Source: Kiritimatiellia bacterium (GTDB taxonomy: Bacteria; Verrucomicrobiota; Kiritimatiellia; RFP12; UBA1067). Taken from it: DNA of 33,345 nt. Where the stretch lies: NCBI GenBank assembly GCA_017418445.1, contig JAFONM010000039.1:1-33345 (forward strand), read 5' to 3'. The notes beneath the pieces are model-generated. The model saw only the letters and a list, made by a program, of their open reading frames with translations. It was not told where the DNA came from and did no database searches. The translations under genes and the position numbers were made by a program. Of this stretch, positions 1 through 7,723 are shown piece by piece; positions within the stretch are counted from its first letter, which is position 1; each line of letters opens with the position of its first letter.

Positions 1-124
1 CGATCTGCTCGTAGCCTTCCTTCTTCGCGCGCGACGCGAAGTAGTCGTACTTGTTGCGAGCCTGAGATTCTCCGGCAAACGCCTGCAGCAGATTCTTCTC
101 GGTCTTGGATCCCTTGAGTTCCAT
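1..124 (-). CDS. rbr: Rubrerythrin, N-terminal part (cut by window edge)
   Basis: The first 41 residues read MELKGSKTEKNLLQAFAGES and continue with QARNKYDYFASRAKKEGYEQI. This is the characteristic start of rubrerythrin, including the first iron-ligand glutamate region (FAGESQARN). Rubrerythrins are cytoplasmic non-heme di-iron proteins that reduce hydrogen peroxide in anaerobes and microaerophiles. The ferritin-like core and rubredoxin domain lie outside the window. The ATG is preceded by an AAAGGGG ribosome binding site. A promoter with an extended -10 (TGCTAGAAT) and a TTGCTT -35 lies upstream, so the gene is probably transcribed on its own. The family call is secure; completeness cannot be judged. 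Confidence 0.9.
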   Translation of the reverse strand, partial: MELKGSKTEKNLLQAFAGESQARNKYDYFASRAKKEGYEQI

Positions 125-162
125 TCTTTATACCCCTTTCCGTTGTTGGTGGTTTTACGGAA

Positions 163-191
163 ATTCTAGCATTTCCCCGCGCCGAAAGCAA
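163..191 (-). promoter_or_regulatory. Putative sigma-70-type promoter of rubrerythrin
   Basis: On the minus strand TTGCTT (186-191), a 17-nt spacer and TAGAAT (163-168) are visible. The -10 carries the extended TGn element. The predicted start leaves a leader of about 30-35 nt containing the AAAGGGG ribosome binding site. The spacing is ideal; the -35 matches consensus only in its first three bases. Confidence 0.6.
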
Positions 192-209
192 GGGCGGGAA
201 ATCACTGAC

Positions 210-246
210 GACCGGCAGCCGGCGGCCAGCGGCCTGCCGGCCGGTC
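210..246 (-). repeat. GC-rich inverted repeat after the HAD gene (REP-like or terminator hairpin)
   Basis: Arms 210-227 and 231-246 pair imperfectly (both begin or end in GACCGGC / GCCGGTC) around a 3-nt loop, 11 nt past the stop of the HAD gene. No U-tract follows on the minus strand, so it is not a canonical intrinsic terminator. It shares the 12-mer CGGCAGCCGGCG, followed by TGCCGGCC, with the element at 17756-17792, which also lies just after a stop codon. A small dispersed palindromic repeat is therefore possible. Confidence 0.6.
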
Positions 247-256
247 CGGGCGGCGG

Positions 257-982
257 TCAATCTTCCGCCCTGCAATAGCGGAGGAGCTCCTCGAGACGGT
301 TGATGCGGACGGTCGCGCGGGAGTCGCGGAGCTGCCCGAAGCCGTAGGTGCAGAAGGCGCCCTTCACGCCCGCGTTCGTCGCGCACTGCATGTCAGTCCA
401 GGCGTCGCCGACCATCCAGTCATGGGACGAGAGCCGGTGACCGTTCATGCGCGAGGCGCATTCACGCAGCGGGAACGCGCTCGGCTTCATCTCCTGACAG
501 TCCCCTCCGGCGACGATGGCGTTCCCGAAGTAGCGCAGCATCCCGAAGTGCTCCAGTATCGCCAATGTCGCGAAGCGCGGCTTCGAAGTGTTTATCCCGA
601 GAAGCCATCCGCGGTCGCGGAGTTCCGCAAGAGTGGAGCGGACCGTCGGATAGAGCTCCGTCGAATCGAGCATGTGCTCCGCGTAATGGCGGCGATAGAC
701 ATCGAGAAGCCCTTCGCCCTTCGGTTTCCCCCCGGGGACCGCGGACCCGCCCATCAGGTCTATGACGCCGGGTTCGGCGACCGGCTTCGTGGCGCCGTCC
801 TCCTCGAGCGGACATATCGTCTTCTCGAAGAGATGCCTCGCGCCCTGGCCGACGTTGGCGATCACCTCCTCGAGAGGAAGAGGATCCATGCCGAGGTCGC
901 GGCGGGTGTGGTTGACTGCGGCTGCAAGATCGGCCCGGGAGTCGATGAGAGTCCCGTCCATGTCGAAGAAGACCGCATTCAT
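257..982 (-). CDS. HAD-superfamily hydrolase, phosphoglycolate phosphatase-like
   Basis: This 241-residue cytoplasmic phosphatase has all HAD motifs. Motif I is FFDMDGTLIDS (residues 5-15, nucleophile Asp7), motif II is the Thr/Ser of NTSKPRF (about 131-137), the motif III lysine is in EMKPSAF, and motif IV is VGDAWTDMQCA (about 191-201). The helical cap and sequence resemble Gph-type phosphoglycolate phosphatases, but substrate cannot be read from sequence. Residues about 60-88 form a Gly/Pro-rich stretch (EEDGATKPVAEPGVID, then GGSAVPGGKPKG) that looks like an extra loop in the cap compared with typical Gph proteins. The start lies 10 nt after the upstream 84-residue gene's stop and has no clear Shine-Dalgarno, so co-translation is likely. 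It is the last gene of its unit. Confidence 0.85.
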   Translation of the reverse strand: MNAVFFDMDGTLIDSRADLAAAVNHTRRDLGMDPLPLEEVIANVGQGARHLFEKTICPLEEDGATKPVAEPGVIDLMGGSAVPGGKPKGEGLLDVYRRHYAEHMLDSTELYPTVRSTLAELRDRGWLLGINTSKPRFATLAILEHFGMLRYFGNAIVAGGDCQEMKPSAFPLRECASRMNGHRLSSHDWMVGDAWTDMQCATNAGVKGAFCTYGFGQLRDSRATVRINRLEELLRYCRAED

Positions 983-992
983 CGCGGCGGAA

Positions 993-1247
993 TCACTTCT
1001 TCGTGGAGCCGTGTATGATCGCGAAGACGGTCGCGACCACGCCGCCCCATATGAGCGAGTTGAACACCATCACCACCCACCAGAGGATTCCGCCGCCGTC
1101 GGCGCCGAGGACATCGGCGAGCCAGAACCCGGGCTGTCCGAGCACGTCGACGAAGTTCCACCTCTGGGAACGCGCGATGACGAACAGGACGAAGTGGACG
1201 ACGCTCACCGGAACGTCCGCGAACAGAAACGACTTTACTGCATTCAT
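993..1247 (-). CDS. Small two-helix membrane protein, unknown function
   Basis: This 84-residue protein has two probable membrane segments, roughly residues 10-27 (VSVVHFVLFVIA) and 54-77 (ILWWVVMVFNSLIWGGVVAT), with a short Gly/Asp-containing linker and a basic C-terminus (STKK). I do not recognise a family. The start is well supported: an AAGGAG ribosome binding site lies 6 nt before the ATG. It sits between the GHKL ATPase and the HAD phosphatase with gaps of 28 and 10 nt, so it is co-transcribed with them. Nothing in the sequence ties it to a specific function. Confidence 0.75.
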   Translation of the reverse strand: MNAVKSFLFADVPVSVVHFVLFVIARSQRWNFVDVLGQPGFWLADVLGADGGGILWWVVMVFNSLIWGGVVATVFAIIHGSTKK

Positions 1248-1275
1248 TGTTTTCTCCTTGAAAATGGCTTATCCG

Positions 1276-2331
1276 TCACGAGACCGCCGCGGACGCGTTA
1301 AGGCTCTTCTTGAGCAGCGACAGGAGCGTGCGCTTCTCCGTCTCGGAGAAGTTCTCGATGCGCTTCTTCCATTCCTTGCGGAAAGCCTTTATGTGCTCGT
1401 CCGCCTCAACCAGGAAGTGCGCCTTGAGCTGCGCCTTGGCCGCGTCGATGTATCCCCTGACCTCGGGATTGAGCTCGTCCATGACCAGCGCGTTCTCGGC
1501 GGCGAGCGCCGGGAAGCGCGACGACACGAGGTACGCCGTGAACGGGATTCCGCCGGACCTCACGCCGGCAGGCTGCTCGTGGAGCTGGAAACCGTCCGTG
1601 CCCGCGAAGACGATTCTCCCCGCGCCCTGGAACTTGCACTTCCACTCTATTATCTCGAGCTTCGCCTCGGCACCGCCCTCCGTCCTGAGCGAATAGTCGG
1701 TCGTGCGGCGCTGGACTATCACCGGCGTCACGGGGAGTCCGTTGAAATAGATCCTGACGTCCGGGTAGCTCTTGAGATAGAGCGCGAACTTCGCGGCAAG
1801 AGACTGGACGGTCGAGGCGGCATCCTGCAGGGAGTCGCTGTTCGCCGAGACGTTCGTCACGTACACCTCGGTGCCCGTGCCGGGACCAGGGGTCGGACTG
1901 GACTCGAGGTTGAAGACGCCCGGATTGTCGAGGTCGCCAGACAGGACGTACGAAAGGTTCTCGCCGCCGACGCGGACCGTCGTGCGCCACTCTGCGTGCG
2001 CGCCGAGCGCGAACGCCTTGAAGCGCCCGCAGCCGTGCCGCCCGTGCAGACGCCTGTGCGAACCGTCCGTCTCGCCGCCGGTGCGCTTCCAGCTTCCTCC
2101 GAGGAAGCCGAACGTCGAATCGGCCTTGAAGACGTCGATTCCGGTGCCGTCGTCCGAGACGCGCACCGCATCGACCGCGCCGAGCGCGTTCGTAACGAGA
2201 TCCACCCTCACCTCGCGCGCATCGGCGTCGAGCGCGTTCCACACGAGCTCCTCTATGGCCGAGACCGGCGCCGCCTTCGCGAGCGAGGCTATGTAGTCCG
2301 CCTGCGCCTGGACGTATATCTGCTTGCTCAT
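1276..2331 (-). CDS. GHKL-fold ATPase (Hsp90/MutL-like ATP-binding protein)
   Basis: This 351-residue protein has an N-terminal GHKL ATPase domain. The N-box is AIEELVWNALDADA (residues about 25-38, catalytic Glu and Mg-binding Asn). The G1 motif is DDGTGI (60-65) and the glycine-rich lid is HGRHGCGRFKAFALG (96-110). This resembles HATPase_c_3-type proteins rather than histidine kinases, because there is no dimerisation/phosphorylation helix. The C-terminal two thirds (about residues 130-351) form an alpha/beta region I cannot assign, ending in a charged helical segment. Its ATG overlaps the xseB stop in an ATGA arrangement, so the two are translationally coupled. Exonuclease VII subunit coupling suggests, but does not prove, a DNA-related job. 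No toprim, nuclease or membrane segment is visible. Confidence 0.75.
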   Translation of the reverse strand: MSKQIYVQAQADYIASLAKAAPVSAIEELVWNALDADAREVRVDLVTNALGAVDAVRVSDDGTGIDVFKADSTFGFLGGSWKRTGGETDGSHRRLHGRHGCGRFKAFALGAHAEWRTTVRVGGENLSYVLSGDLDNPGVFNLESSPTPGPGTGTEVYVTNVSANSDSLQDAASTVQSLAAKFALYLKSYPDVRIYFNGLPVTPVIVQRRTTDYSLRTEGGAEAKLEIIEWKCKFQGAGRIVFAGTDGFQLHEQPAGVRSGGIPFTAYLVSSRFPALAAENALVMDELNPEVRGYIDAAKAQLKAHFLVEADEHIKAFRKEWKKRIENFSETEKRTLLSLLKKSLNASAAVS

Positions 2332-2570
2332 ATCTCGATGTCTCCGTCAGGCCTTGCGGCAACCTCCGCGACGCCGCCCGAGGCCGTCACCTTCTCTATC
2401 CTGAGGCGGAACGCCTCAAGGTCCTTCCTGCACTTCTCGACGAGTTCGCGCCCCTTCTCGAACGAGGCTATCATCTCGTCGAGGGACACCCCGCCGGACT
2501 CCATCTTGCGGACGAGCTCCTCGAGCTCTTTTAGATTGTCCTCGAACCTGGGACTTTCTTCGGATTTCAT
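2328..2570 (-). CDS. xseB: Exodeoxyribonuclease VII small subunit
   Basis: This 80-residue acidic helical protein matches the XseB family: FEDNLKELEELVRKMESG, then VSLDEMIASFEKGRELVEKC and a final amphipathic helix. XseB packs along the long helices of XseA to form exonuclease VII, which degrades single-stranded DNA to oligonucleotides. Its length is normal for the family. xseA is not in the window. The ATG has no Shine-Dalgarno, and a perfect TATAAT ends only 7 nt upstream, so the mRNA may be leaderless. The stop codon overlaps the start of the GHKL ATPase gene (ATGA). Confidence 0.92.
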   Translation of the reverse strand: MKSEESPRFEDNLKELEELVRKMESGGVSLDEMIASFEKGRELVEKCRKDLEAFRLRIEKVTASGGVAEVAARPDGDIEI

Positions 2571-2577
2571 GAAGGGT

Positions 2578-2583
2578 ATTATA
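2578..2583 (-). promoter_or_regulatory. -10 element immediately before xseB
   Basis: A perfect TATAAT on the minus strand ends 7 nt before the xseB ATG, in the 39-nt gap after thiF. Only a weak -35 (TTTCCG, 18-nt spacing) is visible. Normal spacing from -10 to +1 would start the transcript within a base or two of the ATG. Confidence 0.5.
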
Positions 2584-2609
2584 TCAAAATTGCGCGCGAT
2601 GCGGAAATC

Positions 2610-3209
2610 TCACGGCTCGACGCCGAGAGCTATCGCGCAGACCGCGTTCGCCTGCATGGCGGCCGCGATTCCAACGCGTGGAGAGACGGGCGGCATCGTC
2701 GGCGACACCGCGCTCACTCCGTCGCCCACGACGACGAGGTGCTGCCCCATCCTCTTGAGCCGCACCGAGTCGGAGCGACCCCATCCCGCGATCCCGCTGG
2801 CGAACACCATGGGCTTGCCGAGGTGCGGCGCCTCGACGAGGAACATCCTCTTCGCGGACTCGTCGTCGAAGGCCTCGACGACGATGTCGCATCCGGCGAA
2901 GAGCATCGTGAAGTTGTCGGGCGTGACGCGGACCCTGTACGTGAGCAGGTCGACCTCGGGATCTATCCTGCGGAGGTTTTCCGCAAGCGCGTCGACCTTG
3001 GGGCGGCCGATCTGGTCGCGGAAGAAGAACTGCCTGTTGAGGTTCGACTCGGCGACCACGTCGAAGTCCGCGATCGCGAGGTGTCCGACTCCGGAGCGGA
3101 CGAGATGCATCGCGCAGTTGGAGCCGAGTCCGCCCGCGCCGGCGATGCCGACGCGCAGCGAACGCAGCTTCTCGCGCTCGGCCTCGGTGGCGTATGCTCC
3201 GACGTCCAT
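2610..3209 (-). CDS. thiF: ThiF-family adenylyltransferase (sulfur carrier protein activation)
   Basis: This 199-residue E1-like enzyme has the Rossmann ATP-binding loop GIAGAGGLGS (21-30), the acidic residue after beta-2 (ADFD, about 47-50), the diagnostic NLNRQ (56-60) and a following conserved lysine (GRPKVDA, Lys71). ThiF adenylates the C-terminal glycine of ThiS so that sulfur can be loaded for thiazole synthesis. The protein is shorter than E. coli ThiF (about 250 residues), and I see no CxxC zinc pairs, as in the short ThiF forms of some anaerobes. The start is 2 nt after the thiS stop, which supports pairing with that carrier. MoeB or HesA functions are less likely given this neighbour. 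Confidence 0.88.
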   Translation of the reverse strand: MDVGAYATEAEREKLRSLRVGIAGAGGLGSNCAMHLVRSGVGHLAIADFDVVAESNLNRQFFFRDQIGRPKVDALAENLRRIDPEVDLLTYRVRVTPDNFTMLFAGCDIVVEAFDDESAKRMFLVEAPHLGKPMVFASGIAGWGRSDSVRLKRMGQHLVVVGDGVSAVSPTMPPVSPRVGIAAAMQANAVCAIALGVEP

Positions 3210-3211
3210 CC

Positions 3212-3403
3212 TCAGCCGCCTCCCACGATGGCGAAAACCTCTATGGAGTCCCCTTCCGCGAGCGGACGATCCAGCCCCTTGCCTGGCGGAATGAAGTCTC
3301 CGTTCATCTCCACGACGGCGTTCCTGGCGCCCATCTCCGCGAGGAGAGCGCCAAGCGTCGCGACGGATGTCTCGATAACCTTCGACTGGTATCTTATTTT
3401 CAT
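3212..3403 (-). CDS. thiS: Sulfur carrier protein ThiS
   Basis: This 63-residue beta-grasp protein ends in IVGGG, matching the Gly-Gly tail of ThiS that is adenylated and converted to a thiocarboxylate. The body (MKIRYQSKVIETSVATLGAL, then AVVEMNGDFIPP and GDSIEVFAIV) fits the ThiS fold and usual length of about 65. I chose the ATG at 3403. Upstream in-frame ATG (3412) and longer starts would add residues not seen in the family and would overlap a TATAAT. It lies 2 nt upstream of thiF. No thiG, thiH or thiC is in the window. Confidence 0.88.
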   Translation of the reverse strand: MKIRYQSKVIETSVATLGALLAEMGARNAVVEMNGDFIPPGKGLDRPLAEGDSIEVFAIVGGG

Positions 3404-3412
3404 GACGCCCAT

Positions 3413-3441
3413 ATTATACCATTCCCGCCGCATTCTTTCCA
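3413..3441 (-). promoter_or_regulatory. Putative promoter of thiS-thiF
   Basis: On the minus strand TGGAAA (3436-3441), a 17-nt spacer and a perfect TATAAT (3413-3418) precede thiS. The hexamer ends 9 nt before the ATG at 3403, leaving at most about 3 nt of leader and no room for a ribosome binding site. Confidence 0.55.
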
Positions 3442-3475
3442 GCGGGCGAAGGCAGGGAGTGATGCCGGCGCTTCC

Positions 3476-4252
3476 TCATCCTCGCCTCTCGCCCGGGCCG
3501 GCGGCATCCCACCCGTCGGCGAGGAGCATCAGTGCGACGTCGTACTTGAGCGGGTCGACGGGATCCCACGACCTGAAGATCGACGTCAGCTCGAGACACC
3601 CCTTCCAGGACGGCGTCCTGCATTCCCTCATCGCCCGGGTCTGACGGTTGACGTGGACGTCCATCACGGCGAGGAGATCCGACTCGGAGCGCGACTTCCA
3701 GATCCCGAAGTCCGGCGCGCCCCGGCGCGTCATCCAGCGCATGAACATCGAGATGCGCTTGCACGGACTCCGTCCCGGGGCGCCGACGTTCGCCGGCTCG
3801 AGGATCCTGCACAGGACTCCAAGCGCCGCCGGCGCGTCAAGTCCCGCGACCAGCGACTCGATCGTCGTCTTCCCGCGCAGCGCCGCGCGGAGATTGCGGC
3901 AAACCGCCTGGAAGTGGCGGAAGTCGAGAGTCCTGTAGACGCATTTCGCAAAGGTTCCGCGCCCCTTCCCCTCGAAAAGCCCCTCCCGCACGTAGCGGGC
4001 GGGACGGGACTCCATCTCCTCGAAGACCAGCCTGCGCGCTGCGGAACGGATGGCCTTGCGGTTGCCCCACGAGATCATGGCGACGAAGAGCGCCGCGATT
4101 TCGAGGTCCAGCTGCGTGCGGCCGGGAATGGCGTCGAACTCCCCGACGATTCCGGCGGGGTCGCCGGAACGGAAATCCGACTCGCCGATCTTCGCCGCGA
4201 GACGGTCGAGGACCTTCTTCATCCTCGCGCGCTCTTCTGCAATTTCGCTCAT
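3476..4252 (-). CDS. TIGR02757 / DUF2400 family protein
   Basis: This 258-residue protein matches the TIGR02757 family, which is widespread in Bacteroidota and PVC bacteria. Recognisable blocks are EIAALFVAMISWGNRKAI (51-68), RISMFMRWMTRRGAPDFGIW (166-185), MDVHVNRQTR (197-206) and SWDPVDPLKYDVAL (228-241). The biochemical role is not established as far as I know; a resemblance to helix-hairpin-helix DNA glycosylase folds has struck me but is unproven. I chose the ATG at 4252 because it overlaps the murJ stop (ATGA) and begins where family alignments start. The same frame stays open far upstream inside murJ, but that extension is a shadow. Confidence 0.88.
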   Translation of the reverse strand: MSEIAEERARMKKVLDRLAAKIGESDFRSGDPAGIVGEFDAIPGRTQLDLEIAALFVAMISWGNRKAIRSAARRLVFEEMESRPARYVREGLFEGKGRGTFAKCVYRTLDFRHFQAVCRNLRAALRGKTTIESLVAGLDAPAALGVLCRILEPANVGAPGRSPCKRISMFMRWMTRRGAPDFGIWKSRSESDLLAVMDVHVNRQTRAMRECRTPSWKGCLELTSIFRSWDPVDPLKYDVALMLLADGWDAAGPGERRG

Positions 4253-5790
4253 CGCCTGAGCCTTATCTTTCCGCGGGTGAGAGGGATCGCGACGGCGAAG
4301 TAGACGGCTCCGCCGAGCATCACCAGAACCGCAAGATCGACTGCGGGACTGACGTGAAGGAACCTGCGCGCCGTGACGAGCGCCGCGGCCATCGCGCCGG
4401 ACGCCGCGAGGATGCGCGCGAGCGGGCCGAGGCAGCGGGAGAGTCCGAGCTCGCCGTTCTTCCTCTTCGCCGCAAGGAGAAGCATGGCGCACCCGACCAT
4501 GGAGCAGAGGACCGTGGAAGCGGCGAGACCGACGTGCCGCCACTCGACCGGCAGCAGCCATACGGCGAGGATGTTGAGCACGGCGTTGAGGCAGACCGTC
4601 GCGACGGAGACCTTGAGAGGAGTCTTCATGTCGTTCTGGCTCTGGAACCAGGGAATGAGTATCTTCTGGAATCCGAAGAATCCGAGCCCTGCCGCATACA
4701 TCGCGAGAGCCCTTCCGACGCGCGTCGTAGCGGTCGCGTCGAACTCGCCGCCCTGGTAAATGACGCCCGTCGTCTCGTAGGCGAGAACGCCGAGTCCGAC
4801 AGCGGCAGGGACCATTATGAAAAGAAGCGAGTTGACCGAATCGCCGAGCGCCTTCCTCGCGCCGTCCATGTCGTTCCTGGCGAAGAGGCCGGCGAACGAC
4901 GGCAGGAGGACCGTCCCGAACGCGACGCCTATCACGCCGAGCGGGAGATCCATGAGCCTCTCGGCGTATCCGATGACGCCCGCGGCCCAGGGGGATGCGA
5001 GCTGGGCGAGAATCTGGTCGAGCATGTAGTTCAGCTGTATCGCCCCCGCGCCCAGCGCGGCGACCCCGAGGTTCTTCCAGACCTTCACGACCGCCGTGTC
5101 GCGCCATCCGGAGAACGTGATTCCCGGGGGCACTCCGGCCCTGTGCATAGCGAAGAGCATGAACGCGAACTGCACTGCGCCGGCGACGAGTATCGCCATG
5201 GCGATGCGGTGGATTCGCTGGTCCGGCCTGAGATCGGGGAATATCGCGATCCAGGCGAGCATTCCGATCCACACGATGTTCAGGAGGCACGGCATGAAGC
5301 TCGACGCCTTGAACCTTCCGAGCGCGTTCAGAACGCCCATTCCGAACGCCGCCCCGCAGATGAATATCATGTACGGAAGAAGCGTCTTGACGAGGCGAAC
5401 GGTAAGGAGGAACCGCCTGTTGTCGGTTATGCCGAGTTCGGCGCGGAACTTGACGACCGTCTCGAGTCCGCCGAACGCGAGGAGGACGATTGCGGCGAGC
5501 ATCAGGAGGACCGTTGTCATCACCGCCCGGGCGAGCGCCGCGGCCTTCTCCTTCGACCCGGTCTCGACGGCGCCCTTGAAGACGGGGACGAACGCGGCCG
5601 TGAGCGCTCCCTCGCCGAAGAGCTTGCGGGCCATGTTCGGGATGGCGAAGGCGAGGGTGAACGCGGACTGCTCGATGTCGGCGCCGATGAGGCGCGACTG
5701 CATCATCTCGCGGACGAGTCCGAGAAGGCGCGAGAGCGACGTGAAGGCGCCGACCGTGAACGCGTTGCGCAGAATGGAGTGCCCGGCCAT
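4249..5790 (-). CDS. murJ: Lipid II flippase MurJ (MviN family)
   Basis: This 513-residue polytopic inner-membrane protein starts with the MurJ signature SILRNAFTVGAFTSLSRLLG, followed by LVREMMQSRLIG. It has the family's 14-helix pattern, including FGEGALTAAFVPVF, and a final hydrophobic region followed by a basic tail. MurJ moves lipid II across the inner membrane for peptidoglycan synthesis. Its length is typical. The ATG shares one base with the ruvB stop (TGATG), and its own stop overlaps the next gene. The gene follows a polysaccharide-export block that has no Wzx flippase. Sequence favours true MurJ, but a dual or Wzx-like role for a MOP-superfamily member cannot be excluded from position alone. 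Confidence 0.92.
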   Translation of the reverse strand: MAGHSILRNAFTVGAFTSLSRLLGLVREMMQSRLIGADIEQSAFTLAFAIPNMARKLFGEGALTAAFVPVFKGAVETGSKEKAAALARAVMTTVLLMLAAIVLLAFGGLETVVKFRAELGITDNRRFLLTVRLVKTLLPYMIFICGAAFGMGVLNALGRFKASSFMPCLLNIVWIGMLAWIAIFPDLRPDQRIHRIAMAILVAGAVQFAFMLFAMHRAGVPPGITFSGWRDTAVVKVWKNLGVAALGAGAIQLNYMLDQILAQLASPWAAGVIGYAERLMDLPLGVIGVAFGTVLLPSFAGLFARNDMDGARKALGDSVNSLLFIMVPAAVGLGVLAYETTGVIYQGGEFDATATTRVGRALAMYAAGLGFFGFQKILIPWFQSQNDMKTPLKVSVATVCLNAVLNILAVWLLPVEWRHVGLAASTVLCSMVGCAMLLLAAKRKNGELGLSRCLGPLARILAASGAMAAALVTARRFLHVSPAVDLAVLVMLGGAVYFAVAIPLTRGKIRLRR

Positions 5791-6788
5791 CAGCTCCCCG
5801 ACTTGAGGCCCAGCCGCTCGTAGGCGAGCGGCGTCGCGACGCGGCCCTTCGGAGTGCGCTCGAGGCAGCCTTCCATGATGAGGAACGGCTCGTACGCCTC
5901 CTCGACGGTGTCCGCCTCCTCTCCGACGGATACCGCTATCGTGGAGAGTCCGACGGGGCCGCCGCCGAACTTGACGCAGATCGTCTCGAGAATCCGGCGA
6001 TCCATGTCGTCGAGTCCGTGCGGATCTATCTCGAGGAGACCGAGAGACTCCGTGGCGACCTTGCCGGTGATGAAATTGTCGGCCCGCACCTGCGCATAGT
6101 CGCGCACGCGACGCAGGAGATTGTTCGCGATGCGCGGCGTTCCGCGGCTCCGCCGCGCGATCTCCAGCGCACCGTCGTCGTCCACGTCGACGCCGAGCCT
6201 GGCGGCGCTGCGGCGGACGATCTCCGCGAGGGACTCCGGATCGTAGTAGTCGAGACGGTTGACGAGACCGAAGCGCGCCCTGAGCGGCGCCGCGATGAGT
6301 CCGATTCTCGTCGTAGCCCCGACGAGCGTAAAGCGAGGGAGCTCGAGGCGGACCGACCGCGCGTTCGGACCCTGGTCGATCATGATGTCTATCGCGTAGT
6401 CCTCCATCGCGCTGTAGAGGTATTCCTCGACGGTCTTGGCCATGCGATGTATCTCGTCGATGAAGACGATGTCGCCCGGCTCGAGCGAGGTGAGGAGTCC
6501 CGCGAGATCCCCGGGCTTCGTGATGACAGGGCCGGATGTCGTCTTGACGTTGACGCCCATGGCCTCGCCGAGGATGTAGGAGAGAGTGGTCTTGCCGAGC
6601 CCGGGCGGGCCCGAAAACAGGACGTGGTCGAGTGTCTCGCCGCGGGCCTTCGCGGCCTCGACCGCGAGGAGCAGCCTGTCGCGGACCTTCTGCTGGCCGA
6701 CGAATCCGTCGAAGTCGCGCGGACGCAGCGAGTTGTCGAACGCGGTGTTGCGCTCGTTCAGCTCCTCGCTCCTGCGGACGGCGTTCAC
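5790..6788 (-). CDS. ruvB: Holliday junction branch migration ATPase RuvB
   Basis: The 332-residue RuvB AAA+ motor drives branch migration of Holliday junctions with RuvA. It shows [12 protein letters not shown] (21-31), Walker [12 protein letters not shown] (59-69), Walker [10 protein letters not shown] (108-116), sensor VGATTRIG (about 158) and the C-terminal winged helix. I chose the GTG at 6788. It overlaps the argC stop in a GTGA arrangement and gives the normal length. An upstream in-frame extension to about 7016 would lie inside argC and has no RuvB-like sequence. ruvA and ruvC are not in the window, so ruv genes are split in this genome. Confidence 0.95.
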   Translation of the reverse strand: MNAVRRSEELNERNTAFDNSLRPRDFDGFVGQQKVRDRLLLAVEAAKARGETLDHVLFSGPPGLGKTTLSYILGEAMGVNVKTTSGPVITKPGDLAGLLTSLEPGDIVFIDEIHRMAKTVEEYLYSAMEDYAIDIMIDQGPNARSVRLELPRFTLVGATTRIGLIAAPLRARFGLVNRLDYYDPESLAEIVRRSAARLGVDVDDDGALEIARRSRGTPRIANNLLRRVRDYAQVRADNFITGKVATESLGLLEIDPHGLDDMDRRILETICVKFGGGPVGLSTIAVSVGEEADTVEEAYEPFLIMEGCLERTPKGRVATPLAYERLGLKSGS

Positions 6789-7723
6789 TCGACGAGTCCC
6801 TCCGTCTCGTCCGCGCCGATCGCGATGTTCATGTTCTGGATTGCGGCGCCGGAGGCGCCCTTGCCGAGATTGTCGAAGCGCGAGACGAGGATAACGCGTC
6901 CGTCGCATCCCCAGACGGAGACCTCGAGGGAGTCGCGTCCCGAAAGCGCCGCGGATGAAAGGAACCCGTCGCCGTCGTCGCTCTCGACGAAGCGGACTAA
7001 CCCCGACTTGTAGCACGAACGGTAGACGTCCCTGATTTCCCCGACCCTTCCGCCGGGGAGCTGGACCGTCACCTCCATTCCGGCGAGATGCGGAACCACT
7101 ATCGGAGAGAAGACCGGCGCGTTGGAAAGTCCGCAGACCTTGACCATCTCGGGAAGGTGCTTGTGCGTCTGGCCGAGCGCGTACTGGCGGCCGCCGAGAT
7201 AGAGTGCGGAGTCAGGGGTGCGGGATGCGGAGTCCGGGGCGAGGGCGGAGTCGTAGGCGGCGATCATCTTCTTGCCTCCGCCCGAATATCCGGTGAGGGA
7301 GAAGGCCGAAAGCACCGCGTCCTTCGCGACGATCCCCGCGCGGACGAGAGGCTCGACGAGCGCGATGAAGCCGGTCGCGTGGCATCCCGGGTTCGCGATG
7401 CGCTTCGCCACGGCGATGCGCCCGCGCCTTCCGGCGAGTTCGGGAAATCCGTACTCCCATCCGTCCGCCGTACGATGCGCCGTCGACGTGTCGATCACCA
7501 CCGTATCGGGATTCTCGACGAGTCCTGCGGACTCGACGGCGGCGGCGTCGGGAAGGCAGAGGAATGCGACGTCGGCCGCGTTGAGCGCGTCGCGTCTCGC
7601 GGACACGTCCTTTCTCAAGTCGTCCGGAAGCACCGAGACGGAAAGGTCCGCGCGCGAGGCGAGCCGCTCGCGTATGCGCAGTCCGGTGGTTCCGGCCGAA
7701 CCGTCTATGAAGACGCTAGTCAT
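6785..7723 (-). CDS. argC: N-acetyl-gamma-glutamyl-phosphate reductase, type 2
   Basis: This 312-residue NADPH-dependent enzyme reduces N-acetylglutamyl phosphate to the semialdehyde in arginine biosynthesis. It has the short type-2 form: N-terminal [16 protein letters not shown] (6-21), DTSTAHR (78-84), catalytic cysteine in NPGCHATGF (Cys114), [13 protein letters not shown] (142-154) and HKHLPEM (187-193). Residues about 158-177 contain a heptad-like repeat ([12 protein letters not shown]) encoded by 21-bp tandem units. The repeat lies in the loop between the GYSGGGKKM helix and HKHLPEM and appears to be an added segment. The ATG overlaps the end of the wzc-like gene by 8 nt and the stop overlaps ruvB. 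No other arg genes are adjacent. Confidence 0.92.
   Translation of the reverse strand: MTSVFIDGSAGTTGLRIRERLASRADLSVSVLPDDLRKDVSARRDALNAADVAFLCLPDAAAVESAGLVENPDTVVIDTSTAHRTADGWEYGFPELAGRRGRIAVAKRIANPGCHATGFIALVEPLVRAGIVAKDAVLSAFSLTGYSGGGKKMIAAYDSALAPDSASRTPDSALYLGGRQYALGQTHKHLPEMVKVCGLSNAPVFSPIVVPHLAGMEVTVQLPGGRVGEIRDVYRSCYKSGLVRFVESDDGDGFLSSAALSGRDSLEVSVWGCDGRVILVSRFDNLGKGASGAAIQNMNIAIGADETEGLVE
7205..7253 (-). repeat. In-frame 21-bp tandem repeat inside argC
   Basis: On the plus strand TGCGGAGTCAGGGG (7205-7218) recurs as TGCGGAGTCCGGGG (7226-7239), exactly 21 bp later, and a third partial copy (GCGGAGTC) ends at 7253. The period is seven codons, so the repeat keeps the ArgC frame and encodes S-A-x-x-x-P-D-like units. 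Confidence 0.75.

Noticed and set aside
1003-3294. Very long plus-strand open frame (763 codons)
   Set aside because: It runs antisense through four recognisable minus-strand genes (the GHKL ATPase, xseB, thiF and the 84-residue gene); its translation is Arg/Glu/Val-rich and matches no family.
4253-5290. Upstream extension of the TIGR02757 reading frame
   Set aside because: It lies wholly inside murJ, is Arg-rich and unlike the family; the ATGA-coupled start at 4252 is better.
6789-7016. Upstream extension of ruvB
   Set aside because: Inside argC and without RuvB similarity; the GTG at 6788 gives normal length and a GTGA overlap.
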